Positions 25,419 to 37,193 of a DNA stretch of 64,000 nucleotides are shown here, piece by piece; position 1 is the stretch's first letter; each line of letters opens with the position of its first letter. The DNA lies in the NCBI GenBank assembly GCA_011525805.1, contig WYBR01000042.1, forward strand, positions 17,994-81,993, in the 5' to 3' direction. The notes under the pieces were generated by a model. That model made no database searches. It was not told where the DNA came from and saw only the letters and a program-made list of their open reading frames with translations. Origin of the DNA: Vicinamibacteraceae bacterium. Its GTDB lineage: Bacteria > Planctomycetota > Phycisphaerae > Phycisphaerales > UBA5793. A program made the translations under genes and the position numbers.

Positions 25419-26068
25419 CGTTTCGCGAGTCGACGCGCGGTGCGCACAATGGAGAATCCACGGTCGCGAGCGGTCAATGTGATCGCATCGGTATCGTCCG
25501 ATCGACGGATCGTATTGCGTGCCTGCAACCAAGCGCCTTGCCGCGCCGGTCCGCGGTCGCTGGTGAACACTCGCTCCATCCCGCCGACTCGCAGGAAAGC
25601 AAGCACACGGCGGTCATAGGCACCGAATGGGCACGCGGCCTCGCGCACTGGCGCACCGCACGCGGAGGCGATCATCCGTTGCGCGTCGTGGATCTCCCGA
25701 TCGAGACGCGACTTGTCGAGGCTGCGCCAGGAAACGTGATCCATTCCGTGCAAGCCCACACGCATTCCGTGCTTGACGAGCGTACGCAGGTCGGCCGCGT
25801 CAAGGTACCCCGAGCGCCCGATTCGACCGGCGCAAACAAAGAACGACGCCCGCATGCCGCGCGAAATCAGCGCCGGCAACGCCGTCTCAATGTCTGACTT
25901 GTTCCCGTCATCAAATGTAGCACGGACCCACGTCACGGGCTTGATCACGTCCAGAACTTCAATGAAGCGATCTGTCGATAACCACACATCGCGTTCGTCG
26001 TTCCCGATCGACTCCGGAGCGTCCCCGACGCCGTGAAACGTCAGGTTGATGATGGTTCGGCTACGCAT
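25409..26068 (-). CDS. Polysaccharide deacetylase (NodB-type)
   Basis: Protein of 219 residues from ATG 26068; an in-frame start at 26098 is also possible. Blocks of the carbohydrate esterase 4 fold are present: VRATFDDGNKSD (Asp pair), GLHGMDHVSW (metal-binding His pair) and ACPFGAYDRRV (RPPYG-like loop). It removes acetyl groups from N-acetylated sugars, acting on the exported polymer or on lipid-linked intermediates. No signal peptide is seen, so its location is uncertain. It is the intact deacetylase of the locus; the second, at 19362-20008, is frameshifted. Confidence 0.87.
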   Translation of the reverse strand: MRSRTIINLTFHGVGDAPESIGNDERDVWLSTDRFIEVLDVIKPVTWVRATFDDGNKSDIETALPALISRGMRASFFVCAGRIGRSGYLDAADLRTLVKHGMRVGLHGMDHVSWRSLDKSRLDREIHDAQRMIASACGAPVREAACPFGAYDRRVLAFLRVGGMERVFTSDRGPARQGAWLQARNTIRRSDDTDAITLTARDRGFSIVRTARRLAKRWR

Positions 26069-27360
26069 TGGGTCTGCTCTGAAGCGTGAGGCAGCCATTG
26101 GGGCGAGGCCGCCCTCCGCAGCCTCTTCCCCCTAACGCGTCTGAGCGTTCCGACCAGCGACTGCACCCTCTCGCGCCAACTCAATTCCGACCACCAGAAG
26201 CGAAACATCGGCATCCCGGTAAACTGCGGCACGCCGGCGCCCGCGAGCCGCAGCGCCAGCAGCCGCCCCCAGAGCGAGCCGCGCGACTTGAGCAGGTTCG
26301 GCTGTGAGCGAGTGAGGATCTCGGGCTGCACCGAGTGGGCAATGAGATATCCCGCGCTGATCGCCCCTTCGATGATCGCCCTGCCGAGCTTCGTCCTCGC
26401 CAGGATCAGCGACGACCCAGCCTCGCCGGGCTCGACCTTCCGATACCACGGGTCGCCGACGGCGATGTCCGCAAACTCGCCGGTGTGATCGGGGCAGATG
26501 TAGCACCGCCATTGGCGATACTTCTGAAGGAAACCCCAAGACTGCTCGTAGGACATCGATCGACTCTCCACCTCGCCGGATGCGCCGGTGAACTCGACGG
26601 TCCAGCGGCCCGGCCAGCCCTTGCCGCGGTATCGGATGGACCGGACCGTCGCGGGATCATCGACGCCGGCCTTTTTGAGCAGGTCGAGCGTTCCTTTCGT
26701 GGACGGCGTGCCGGCGCAGAAGAAGGCGATGGTCACGCCGAGGTTGGCGTCGAGTTGCGGCCTGATGCGCCGCATCTTCAGCGCCGCGGCGACATCGCAG
26801 GGCTTGCCGATGAACACGCAGGGGCCCGCGGCCTGCTCGATCTCGCCCAGCGAATCGCAGGGGCTGGACGGAGCGTACCGCGAGCCGGTTCGATTGAGAA
26901 GTTCTTCGCGCGTCCGACTCATGACGGTGTGGTTGAGGTAGGGCACATCGTTCCGTGCGGCGGTGTGAAGCACGCCGTGCATATGTTCCCGCTCAAGGCA
27001 GTACAGTGCGAGGGCGGTCGCGGCGCCGCCGCTGGAACCGGCAAAGCGGATCTCTGGATCACCGGCATGGCCTTCCCAGAGTTGCAGCACCGGCCCCCAG
27101 CCGTCGCGGAGGGCAGCGATGGACTGCGGATCGATCGTTGCATCGTCATGCGCCAGATGCACACCGGGGCAGACGCGCAGCGCATCGACCAATTGCCCGT
27201 TGAGCGTTACGCCGACGGGCAGGGGATCGCGTCGCCGCGGCCGTCGACAGTCTTCGAGCGTATCGACCATCTCGATCACATCGGGGTGCAGCGATGCGCA
27301 AGCCCCGCAGCCGCAGCAGAGCTGGCGGGAGGTGACGTAAGGAACAGATGCCTCCCTCAT
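26041..27360 (-). CDS. FrhB/coenzyme F420 hydrogenase beta-subunit-like Fe-S protein
   Basis: Protein of 439 residues from the ATG at 27360, which overlaps the acyltransferase stop (ATGA); the frame back to 27507 is not used. It starts with [20 protein letters not shown], a ferredoxin-like Cys cluster, then [33 protein letters not shown] and [20 protein letters not shown], all FrhB-family blocks for FAD and Fe-S binding. In polysaccharide loci these proteins travel with pyruvyl transferases, as here, two genes away. What they reduce is unknown. The C-terminal ~120 residues are specific and Arg-rich. Confidence 0.87.
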   Translation of the reverse strand: MREASVPYVTSRQLCCGCGACASLHPDVIEMVDTLEDCRRPRRRDPLPVGVTLNGQLVDALRVCPGVHLAHDDATIDPQSIAALRDGWGPVLQLWEGHAGDPEIRFAGSSGGAATALALYCLEREHMHGVLHTAARNDVPYLNHTVMSRTREELLNRTGSRYAPSSPCDSLGEIEQAAGPCVFIGKPCDVAAALKMRRIRPQLDANLGVTIAFFCAGTPSTKGTLDLLKKAGVDDPATVRSIRYRGKGWPGRWTVEFTGASGEVESRSMSYEQSWGFLQKYRQWRCYICPDHTGEFADIAVGDPWYRKVEPGEAGSSLILARTKLGRAIIEGAISAGYLIAHSVQPEILTRSQPNLLKSRGSLWGRLLALRLAGAGVPQFTGMPMFRFWWSELSWRERVQSLVGTLRRVRGKRLRRAASPQWLPHASEQTQCVAEPSST

Positions 27361-28088
27361 GTCAAAGGCCGGAGCAATGGGTGATGCGTATCCATCCGTT
27401 CCACGGGGTGAAGAAGGTCCCGCAAGTGTGGCAAAAGATCTGACAGGGACCGCTCCCACCAACGACTGTCCACAATCCGGGCGATCGTTGCACTCTCGAA
27501 TCGCCATCTCAACAGCCTAGCGGGATTCCCGGCAACGACTGCAAAGTCCGGCACGTCCTTCGTGACGACCGCCCCGGCCCCAACGACCGCTCCGCACCCG
27601 ATCCGCCGACAGCCAGGCGTGATGATTGCGCGTTCCCCGATCCATGCATCGTGTTCAATCACCAATTGGCCATTCGGAATAGTGTCGGAGTCCGCGAACC
27701 CGAGGCGAGCGTTGTAGAAGAACGGATGAAGCGAGAGCCGTTCCATCGGGTGGTTGCGAGTGAAGGCTCGCACTCCAGCAGCCATCGAAACGTAACGCCC
27801 GATTCGGGTTCCTGGTGGCATGATGCCGGGTACAAAGCACTCGCCGTAGCTGTATGCGCCGACCTCAACATTGTAGTGCCGACTCAGGATTGATCTTGCT
27901 GTTACCGACCAATACATCCCCCTCTCCAAACGGAGTGCGACCCTGAGCGCGCGCTCTCTAAGCCGTGGTACATTTGCCGCGGCCTCGATTGCAGGCGCAA
28001 GGAAACTGCGGTGAAGGCCATCTGCGGTGCGCTCGGCCATCCCACTGCATACGCCAGAAGAATCGAGCGATGGCGCAAGCCCGCTCAC
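27357..28088 (-). CDS. Hexapeptide-repeat acyltransferase (WcaF/CatB-like)
   Basis: Protein of 243 residues, GTG start at 28088 overlapping the flippase stop (GTGA). The left-handed beta-helix is seen in [23 protein letters not shown] and [24 protein letters not shown], ending [23 protein letters not shown], the acyl-CoA binding end of xenobiotic/virginiamycin-type acetyltransferases. A catalytic His lies in [18 protein letters not shown]. It probably O-acetylates a sugar of the repeat unit; two deacetylase genes in the locus suggest a tuned acetylation pattern. Confidence 0.88.
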   Translation of the reverse strand: MSGLAPSLDSSGVCSGMAERTADGLHRSFLAPAIEAAANVPRLRERALRVALRLERGMYWSVTARSILSRHYNVEVGAYSYGECFVPGIMPPGTRIGRYVSMAAGVRAFTRNHPMERLSLHPFFYNARLGFADSDTIPNGQLVIEHDAWIGERAIITPGCRRIGCGAVVGAGAVVTKDVPDFAVVAGNPARLLRWRFESATIARIVDSRWWERSLSDLLPHLRDLLHPVERMDTHHPLLRPLT

Positions 28089-29521
28089 GCCATCCGGCTC
28101 CGTCCAATTGAGAACAGCAAAAGTGGCTCTCGCCGCAGCCGCTCAAACGGAAAAAGCAACGCGGCTCCCACTCCGAGGCCACCGACGAGTGCGACGGGAA
28201 TAACCCAAGCGGGCGCAATCCACTCCTGTTGTGTTACCAACATACCGGCGAGCATTGCGACCAAGACGGGCGCGATCGGCAGGGCTGATTGCCACATTCG
28301 CAACAGGCGCTTGTGCATGAGACGCGTTGCGGATGCACCGAACGACAGTATCTCACCGCCGACTGCAGCAAGGGCGACCGCCTCAAGTGGAAACTGGTTG
28401 AAGGCTAGAGCCATCGCCGCCCCGACACCCACAAGCCGCGCCGCGTTGCCGATCGCTGCATTTGTAGTTTCGCCGTGGGCAAGCGCCGCGACTGTTGGCC
28501 CGATGCGACACACTCGAACCGCCTGAGCCGCAGCGAGAATGCCAACGAAGCCTCCCGCTGCGGCATAGTGTGATCCGAAGATGAGTTCCATAATGGCGCC
28601 CCCGCCGAGGATGAGCGGCACGGCCACCATCGCCGCCACCCACGCCAGTCCCTGCATGAGCAGTTCGTAGCGGCTATCGAATTGCACACGGTCATCGCGG
28701 CATTTCGCAAGCAGCGGCAGCGCGACTGAGACCGCCACCCGTCCAAGCAGCATGAGTGGCGCCGATGCCAGCAGCAGAGCATTGGCCCATAAAGCAAGGT
28801 CCTCCTTGCGGTACGCAGCGCCGATCGCAATGCGGTCGCCTTGCGCTATCGCGAACAGCAGCGCCCCGTTGATCATGAGCGGCCAGCCGAAGACGGCGAT
28901 GCGACGAAACGCTGTCGCGTCCCACGACCAGCGGTACGGTCGATGCGCAAGTGCGTGGGTGCAGACCACGTACAGACCGGCTTGCAGAAGTACCGCGAAC
29001 AGGACAGCACGAAAGTCCTTCAGCCATAATGCCAGGGGCACGACGAGCAGGAACGACACGATTTGTGGAATCAGGTCGACCCCTGCGGCCGGAAGGAATC
29101 GTAGTTCCCTCTGCCAACGGATGTAATCCAAGTGGGATAGTCCTTTGATCAGCGGTCCGATCGCCACGCATTGGAATGCCCAGACATTGCTCGTGACATC
29201 AAACAGGCCCGCCAGAGGCCAGGAAAGACAGTACAGGACCGTCGCCGTGACGATTCCGCGAACCAGATTGGCAGCTTGGCAGGACGCCTGTAATCCCGGG
29301 TCGTCGCCATCCGGGGCCTGGATCAGGAGTTTGTCGATCGACACATCCGCAATCATCTCCACAAGCGACAACCCGATCGCGAGCGTCGCAGCAACTCCCA
29401 CATCGTGGGGGCTGAGAAGCCGCGCGATGATGATGTTCCGTCCGAACGCAAGCGCCTGGGCGAGCACTTGCCCCGCCGTCAGCACCGCCGTGCCCCTGAG
29501 GATGCTGCTTCGAAGACTCAT
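28085..29521 (-). CDS. Wzx-type lipid-linked oligosaccharide flippase
   Basis: Polytopic membrane protein of 478 residues with about 12-14 hydrophobic segments. The start [22 protein letters not shown] and [18 protein letters not shown] fit the MATE/MOP superfamily polysaccharide exporters. Wzx moves undecaprenyl-linked repeat units across the inner membrane to the Wzy polymerase. ATGA/GTGA overlaps join it to its two neighbours. With the Wzy-like and Wzz-like genes it completes a Wzy-dependent export set. Confidence 0.9.
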   Translation of the reverse strand: MSLRSSILRGTAVLTAGQVLAQALAFGRNIIIARLLSPHDVGVAATLAIGLSLVEMIADVSIDKLLIQAPDGDDPGLQASCQAANLVRGIVTATVLYCLSWPLAGLFDVTSNVWAFQCVAIGPLIKGLSHLDYIRWQRELRFLPAAGVDLIPQIVSFLLVVPLALWLKDFRAVLFAVLLQAGLYVVCTHALAHRPYRWSWDATAFRRIAVFGWPLMINGALLFAIAQGDRIAIGAAYRKEDLALWANALLLASAPLMLLGRVAVSVALPLLAKCRDDRVQFDSRYELLMQGLAWVAAMVAVPLILGGGAIMELIFGSHYAAAGGFVGILAAAQAVRVCRIGPTVAALAHGETTNAAIGNAARLVGVGAAMALAFNQFPLEAVALAAVGGEILSFGASATRLMHKRLLRMWQSALPIAPVLVAMLAGMLVTQQEWIAPAWVIPVALVGGLGVGAALLFPFERLRREPLLLFSIGRSRMA

Positions 29522-30876
29522 GCTCGTGAGCCCGTACCGTCTGACGAGGCTGCGCAGCGCGCCTGCCGTAGCGACTGGATGAGTTCAGTGATGACATTCA
29601 TCTGCTCGTTCGCCTTCGCGAGGACCGCCGGGAGGGCGGTGGCGAGGGAGGTTGTGGCCGCGTCGCGGCGGCGGAAACTGGTCAACACCGATTCGACGAG
29701 TTCTTCCGTCGTCAGCCGGCGGGGATCATGCACGTGCTCGCCCTGACCGCAGGTCTCGAAGACGCCCTGCGTCTTGTCGCTGTAGGCGATGGCAGCCGCG
29801 GGAACGCCGGACGAAAGCGCCGCGATCGTCGAGTGCATGCGCGTGCCGCAGAACCAGTCGCAGCGGGAGATGATCCATTTCATCTCGCAGGCGTCAAAGT
29901 CGGGCGGGACGATGGCGATGCGGTCCGCCGCATCGGGATGCCGGTCAAGAGCGGCCTGCACGGCCAGCCGGCAGGCGTGGGGGTCGGATTCGTAGTGGCC
30001 ATTGGGAGTGAGGACGTGCGGAACCAGGAGAACGCGCGGCCGGGCAGGGTCGCGGAGCAGGCGATCGAGCAATTGAACGATCGCCTCGCGGTAGTCGGCT
30101 TGGAGGCCGTAGCGGTCGCGCGCAGATGCGGGGTCGTGCCAGATGAGGCCGCTGATGTTCAGGCCCACGAGGGGCTGCTCTTGATCACCGTTGCGCACCA
30201 GCCACTCACGCATCGGCGGAGGCAGGCGATCACCCTGCGGCTCGTTCGCGGGAAGTGCGAAGGCGACATCGACGCCGAGCCGGTGACGGGCGGGGTCGAA
30301 ATGGCCCGGTCCAAGGAGATCGCAGAGGATCTCGAAGGAGCGGGCATCGCGGGCCCAAGCCATCGTCGCACCGCGCACGATCCGCTGTGCGACGCGGCGG
30401 GTCTTCGGTGAGCGGAAAGGGCCGAAGGTCTGTGGGAGGAGAATGAGTGGTACGCGATTCTCGAGGGCGATGATCTTCGGAAGAGTGACCTGCCGGAAGC
30501 GCCAGGCGCCATAGAGGTCGGTGAAGGAATCTCCGCCGGAGATATCGAGCACCGCGTCCGCGGCGAGAATGCGCCTGGCGGCCGGGTTGAGCAGGCCTCC
30601 AAGGCGAGCCGCGAAGCGGATGCGGGCGAGTGACTCGGGGCGATGCCAGCGGCGCGTGAAGAGCGCGCCGCAGAGATCCACCTCCAATCTGGCTTTGTTG
30701 ATTACGATTTCGTGCCGTCGCATCAACCGGCCGTGATCAAAACACGTCAGTTCCATCTGCGGCATCCGTTGCTTCACGCCGAACGCGGTGGACGTCCCGA
30801 GCGCGGACACACCGAGGTTGCCGGTATCGAGGGGAGCGCCGGCGAGCAATGCTCTCGTCTTCGTGGAAGCATTCAT
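29518..30876 (-). CDS. Polysaccharide pyruvyl transferase
   Basis: Protein of 452 residues (PF04230 family, WcaK/CsaB-like). Features are GNLGVSALGTSTAFG near the start, AVLDISGGDSFTDLYG, LPQTFGPFRSPKTR, LNISGLIW, and the C-terminal CDWFCGTRMHSTIAALSSGVP. The enzyme adds a pyruvate ketal from phosphoenolpyruvate to a sugar, giving the polymer negative charge. It is the first enzyme gene downstream of the beta-helix protein, 86 nt away, and overlaps the flippase by 4 nt. The FrhB-like gene nearby is a usual companion. Confidence 0.92.
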   Translation of the reverse strand: MNASTKTRALLAGAPLDTGNLGVSALGTSTAFGVKQRMPQMELTCFDHGRLMRRHEIVINKARLEVDLCGALFTRRWHRPESLARIRFAARLGGLLNPAARRILAADAVLDISGGDSFTDLYGAWRFRQVTLPKIIALENRVPLILLPQTFGPFRSPKTRRVAQRIVRGATMAWARDARSFEILCDLLGPGHFDPARHRLGVDVAFALPANEPQGDRLPPPMREWLVRNGDQEQPLVGLNISGLIWHDPASARDRYGLQADYREAIVQLLDRLLRDPARPRVLLVPHVLTPNGHYESDPHACRLAVQAALDRHPDAADRIAIVPPDFDACEMKWIISRCDWFCGTRMHSTIAALSSGVPAAAIAYSDKTQGVFETCGQGEHVHDPRRLTTEELVESVLTSFRRRDAATTSLATALPAVLAKANEQMNVITELIQSLRQARCAASSDGTGSRA

Positions 30877-30962
30877 TCAAGACGACTCTAGCAATTCACG
30901 CTTCTACTGCGGACCGCAGTCGGACTGCAGGCCATGCAAGTGCTGCACGCGTAATTTACTCA

Positions 30963-33881
<2,919 letters not shown>

Positions 33882-34304
33882 GGGGTTCCACTCCTCGATC
33901 AGTTGCGTTATCCGGGCCGGGCCGGAGAGAGGGGCGCAATGAGGAGTGTCTGATTCTTTCAGGCGCTGTTCAAGCGATGTCGTGATTCTGCCGCGCTTTC
34001 CCAGGCGAGCACCGCGGCGCGATCGACCGGTCTTGCCCGTTCGGAACGATCGCCAGGATTTCACGTCCGGGAAGATCGGCGGCGGGCGAAGGGGTGTTGC
34101 AGTCGGAGTTCTTCAGGGAGTTGATCGCTTCGCAGCCGGCGCGGGCTTCGCCCCCGTCGCGCGCACTCCGCAGAGCGCCCGGACCCAACAGGCGTGTCCC
34201 CCCGTATGCTTGCTCTCTCTCCAACCGATCGTCGGGGATCGGTCGCTTCCTGGCCACCCGGGAGCCGGACGCAGTCCGCTCACGGCACAGGCGGCTTCAC
34301 TCGG
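33882..34304. other. Leader region upstream of the beta-helix gene
   Basis: About 423 bases with no supported gene between the NusG-like gene and the beta-helix gene. No hairpin with T-run and no copy of the promoter motif were found. If the NusG-like factor acts on the downstream operon, a pause or recruitment site would be expected in or just after this stretch, but none could be named from sequence alone. Confidence 0.5.
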
Positions 34305-34916
34305 TCAATCGATCGGCGCCAGAATCGACGCGTCAATCTCCATGCAGGTTGCCCGCCCGAGCGCATCAATCACGAGGATGAGTCGGTCGGGGCTTCGGCG
34401 CTCATCAACAATGCCCTCGATGCCGCGGAATGGCCCCTGCGTGACGCGCACGCGGTGGCCGACGCGGAGGTAGGGATAGGGATCGAGTTGTGCATCGCCT
34501 GCGAGGGCCAGGCGAATCTGCTTGAGTTCATGGTCGAGGCGCTGCTGGTCGGCGACGCGGATGATCTGCGCGATGCGCCCCGATTCCATAGCGAAATACG
34601 CAGCCTCGAGGGGACCCCAGAGAAAGACGTATCCTGGAAAGAGTGGGCTGTCGGTCTTTCGCTTGCGGTGGCCGTAGATGCGGACCTGGTTGATGAGGGG
34701 CAGGAAGATCTCGTAGCCGGCGCTCGTCAGCGTGCTTCCGAGGGCCTTCTCCTGACGGCTGCGGGTTCGCAGGACATGCCAGCGGTCGAGCAGGGAAGTC
34801 TCAGTATCGCAAGCCTCTGCAAGCATGGAGGCACACGACCCACCCGCTGAGGGGCGACTGGTGTCCGGCGCCGGCTGCGCGGCTGGCGCGCTGTTGCGAA
34901 GTGCCACGTCGTCCAC
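34305..34916 (-). CDS. NusG-family transcription antiterminator (RfaH/UpxY-like)
   Basis: Protein of 203 residues. The GTG at 34916 is chosen with GAGGG/GGAAG upstream; an ATG at 34826 is an alternative. WHVLRTRSRQEKALGSTLTSAGYEIFLPL and FPGYVFLW form the NGN domain; the C-terminal KOW motif reads GHRVRVTQGPFRGIEGIVDE. NusG paralogues at the head of polysaccharide loci bind RNA polymerase and let it read very long operons. Here it lies first in a ~30-kb minus-strand gene string and has its own promoter-like motif at 35024-35058. Action on the operon is inferred from position. Confidence 0.9.
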   Translation of the reverse strand: MDDVALRNSAPAAQPAPDTSRPSAGGSCASMLAEACDTETSLLDRWHVLRTRSRQEKALGSTLTSAGYEIFLPLINQVRIYGHRKRKTDSPLFPGYVFLWGPLEAAYFAMESGRIAQIIRVADQQRLDHELKQIRLALAGDAQLDPYPYLRVGHRVRVTQGPFRGIEGIVDERRSPDRLILVIDALGRATCMEIDASILAPID

Positions 34917-35518
34917 GGTGCTTCCGCCCTCACTCGGTTCGCTCAGGAATCCGGCAAACGCCGGATGCAGACTCGTGATGCCCCTGGTCCCACCGCCGAG
35001 CGGCGCGCGGGACTGTTCGGGGGTAGTTTACCTGACAACGGCGTTCCATGCAAGGGGGTTTGTTCACAAGGATCGCAAAGAGGCGCGAAATTTCTGCCCG
35101 ATGCCATCCAGCTTCCCCAGAGTAAGAGCCAGAATGGAACGCCGAAACCGCAGACAAGATGCGCGCTCGCCAGATGAGCCGTGGAGATGGTCCGAGAGAA
35201 CGTTGGAGCGGCGTGCCGCTGTCGGACTTCCGCAGCGTGTGGCTGAATCCTCGATGCGTTCGGCCTGACATTCGCTGGGGTCTGGGCGCAGGGGACGTCA
35301 CGATCCCGCAAGGTCTGCTCGATCCGGTGTCATGTCCTATAACCATGAGATCCTTGAGGGTGGCGGCGTGGGGTTGGTGATGCCCGGGCTCCCCTCTGTC
35401 AACATCTTGCAATCGCGGTCCGTGGCTGCAGGCGCAAAGGCATGAGCACCACTTTTCACACTTGCGCCGTCCCGCGGCGGTCGATTCCCGGCCGAAGCGG
35501 GCGAGAATAGGCAGCGCC
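34917..35518. other. Intergenic region between EPS locus and integrative element
   Basis: About 602 bases without a supported gene; frames here are short and lack start signals. It contains the NusG-like gene promoter motif (35024-35058). The distal end of the integrative element should lie here or further left, but I found no copy of the tmRNA 3' end that would mark an attachment site. No tRNA is seen. Confidence 0.5.
35024..35058 (-). promoter_or_regulatory. Bipartite promoter-like motif upstream of the NusG-like gene
   Basis: Read on the minus strand: CCCCCTTGC, 15 nt, CAGGTAAACTA. TTGCAT and TAAACT are 17 nt apart, matching a sigma-70-type promoter, 108 nt upstream of the GTG at 34916. 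Both blocks and the spacing are identical to the site before the IPLPAP protein gene at 778-1533, so the antiterminator and a sorted surface protein are likely expressed together. Confidence 0.62.
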
Positions 35519-36601
35519 ATGACCGCCCAACCGCCCATCGTTCAAGCGATCGAGTCGCTCCTGCGCCGAATCCCCGAGTGCTGGGAGGTTGTGGACATCA
35601 GCCGGCTGACAAGCGCGGAGGACAAGGCGCTCTTCCTGCTCACCGCGGCCGGGCTGGTCGAGCGATGCCTCGGCTTCCGGCTGGCGATGGCCGGCCAGGA
35701 GACCTCGATGAGAGCGAAGTTCTCCGTGACGGGGGAGGGCGGCCTGGAGATGGCTCTCGGATCGCTCGTTGAGGAGATGTGGACGAGATGGGAGCAGGCA
35801 TACATAGCGTGGACGGCGGGCAAAGCAGCCGCATCCTCGCCCTTCCGGGGTCTGCCGGTCGGCGAGCAGCAATGGCGGCTGACGGACCAGGGGGTAATGG
35901 CGCGGAGCGATCTCGATGTCGAGGCGCCGAGCGCAGGGTCTGCGGCCTTTGTCAGATGCCGTCAATATGTGCTGGAGTACGTGATGCGCACCGGACATCA
36001 GCGGTACCGGCTGCCAGCGGGGGGAGAGGGTCGACTTCTTGAATTCGCACTGGAGAACGCCGCCGAAGCGGAGCAAGCCGCCAGGGACTCGGCCCAGCCG
36101 GCTCCCACTCCCGTCGCGATTGCCAACGCGGAAGAAATTGCCCGGGTATTCGAGAGGATGTTTGCAGCCAGGATCCTCGCCGAGAAGGGAACGCCAGCGC
36201 CCGCTGCCAAGCCGCCGGTCGGCGAGGGCATGTCAGTGGAGGAGGCGACTCGCAAAGCCGAGGAGCACGTGAAGGCGCACAAGGGCGTCTTCCCCGGCCG
36301 CAACAAGTTGGCGGAGATCATCGGCTGCTCGCGCGGCACGCTCGACAAGGCCATCGCCAACTCAGTCTACCTCAAGGCCCGCCAGGCCGAGCACGAGGCC
36401 GCCCAGAAGGGCGGCAACCGCGAACGGCAGGTCAGCGGATCGATGGATGAGATCGCGGTGGACGAATCGCGGCCTGAGGCGGGAGGGTCACCAGACGATC
36501 GAATGGAGACGCTGACGCGACTCGCCGAAGAGCAGGCCGCCGAGTTCCGGCGCGACATGAACCGGCCGAAGAAGGCGAGGCGCAAGCCCGATTCCGACTG
36601 A
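35519..36601 (+). CDS. Element-borne protein of unknown function with C-terminal HTH
   Basis: Protein of 360 residues from ATG 35519 (the frame is open to 35462). Not recognised as a known family. The first ~170 residues are mixed alpha/beta with several Trp. An Ala/Pro linker follows. Residues about 257-290 (PGRNKLAEIIGCSRGTLDKAI) look like a helix-turn-helix that reads a DNA site, and the C-terminus is very basic (NRPKKARRKP). It is the first gene of the integrative element and lies directly before the inverted-repeat region at 36618-36692, which may be its binding site. Alternatives include a replication initiator or regulator of the element. Confidence 0.65.
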   Translation: MTAQPPIVQAIESLLRRIPECWEVVDISRLTSAEDKALFLLTAAGLVERCLGFRLAMAGQETSMRAKFSVTGEGGLEMALGSLVEEMWTRWEQAYIAWTAGKAAASSPFRGLPVGEQQWRLTDQGVMARSDLDVEAPSAGSAAFVRCRQYVLEYVMRTGHQRYRLPAGGEGRLLEFALENAAEAEQAARDSAQPAPTPVAIANAEEIARVFERMFAARILAEKGTPAPAAKPPVGEGMSVEEATRKAEEHVKAHKGVFPGRNKLAEIIGCSRGTLDKAIANSVYLKARQAEHEAAQKGGNRERQVSGSMDEIAVDESRPEAGGSPDDRMETLTRLAEEQAAEFRRDMNRPKKARRKPDSD

Positions 36602-36617
36602 GCGCTCGGCGCCCACC

Positions 36618-36692
36618 GCGTCCGGACGCGTCCACCTGAATCCGCATTGGCGCTGCTGAAAAACGGGTTTTTCAGGTGGACGCGTGTCCACC
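36618..36692. repeat. Nested inverted repeats, candidate origin or operator
   Basis: In the 134-nt gap between two element genes lie: the palindrome GCGTCCGGACGC (36618-36629); a 15-bp inverted repeat ACGCGTCCACCTGAA (36626-36640) with its mirror at 36671-36685; a hairpin CTGAAAAAC-GG-GTTTTTCAG (36656-36675); and GGTGGAC-GCGT-GTCCACC (36675-36692). Such density suggests an element origin, regulator operator, or terminator plus operator. The A/T-run hairpin could also end transcription of the upstream gene. Confidence 0.7.
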
Positions 36693-36735
36693 CAAGGTCT
36701 TCCAGAGGGGCATACCGCTCCCTGGAGGACCTGCG

Positions 36736-36972
36736 ATGCGTGAACAGACGAAACCACGTGAACCACAACTCATCACGCCTGGCACCATCGCCCGAGAGAT
36801 CGGCCAGCCGCTGCACCGCGTGCAGCACGTGCTGGCGACGAGGCCGGCGATTCGCCCGGCCGCCCGGGCCGGGACGATCCGCCTCTATGACCGCGAAGCG
36901 GTCGAGCGTGTCCGTCAGGAAATCAACCGTATGGACGCGGCGCGCGCCGCGAGGCTGGGAGGTGATGCGTGA
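36736..36972 (+). CDS. Small helix-turn-helix DNA-binding protein
   Basis: Protein of 78 residues; the ATG at 36736 is supported by GGAGG 8 nt upstream. LITPGTIAREIGQPLHRVQHVLATRP is a winged-helix/MerR-like DNA recognition segment and IRLYDREAVERVRQEI the wing and following helix. Proteins of this size in integrative elements act as regulators or accessory excision factors. It lies right after the inverted repeats and overlaps the next gene by GTGA, so all three following genes are probably made together. Confidence 0.75.
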   Translation: MREQTKPREPQLITPGTIAREIGQPLHRVQHVLATRPAIRPAARAGTIRLYDREAVERVRQEINRMDAARAARLGGDA

Positions 36973-37193
36973 ACCGCCACACCACCGAACCTCGCGCCGA
37001 CTTCGCCCCGCTGCTCACCTACCGCGAGGCCGCCAAAGTCCTCGGCGTTACCGAACGGACGATCTGGACGCTCGTGAACGCCGGGTCGCTCCCGGCCGTC
37101 CGCTTCGGTCGCAGCGTTCGAATCGATCCGGCCGACCTTCGCGGCTTCATCACTCGCGCCAAGAGTGCTGCCGAGGCGGGGGGTGAGAAGTGA
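36969..37193 (+). CDS. Excisionase-like helix-turn-helix protein
   Basis: Protein of 74 residues, GTG start at 36969 within GTGA overlap with the preceding gene. LLTYREAAKVLGVTERTIWTLVNAGSLP is the excisionase-family HTH, followed by the wing VRFGRSVRIDPADLRGFI. Xis proteins bend attachment DNA and steer the integrase towards excision; the same fold also serves as a transcription regulator. Its location between regulator and replication genes, with an integrase downstream, favours the Xis role. Confidence 0.82.
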   Translation: MNRHTTEPRADFAPLLTYREAAKVLGVTERTIWTLVNAGSLPAVRFGRSVRIDPADLRGFITRAKSAAEAGGEK

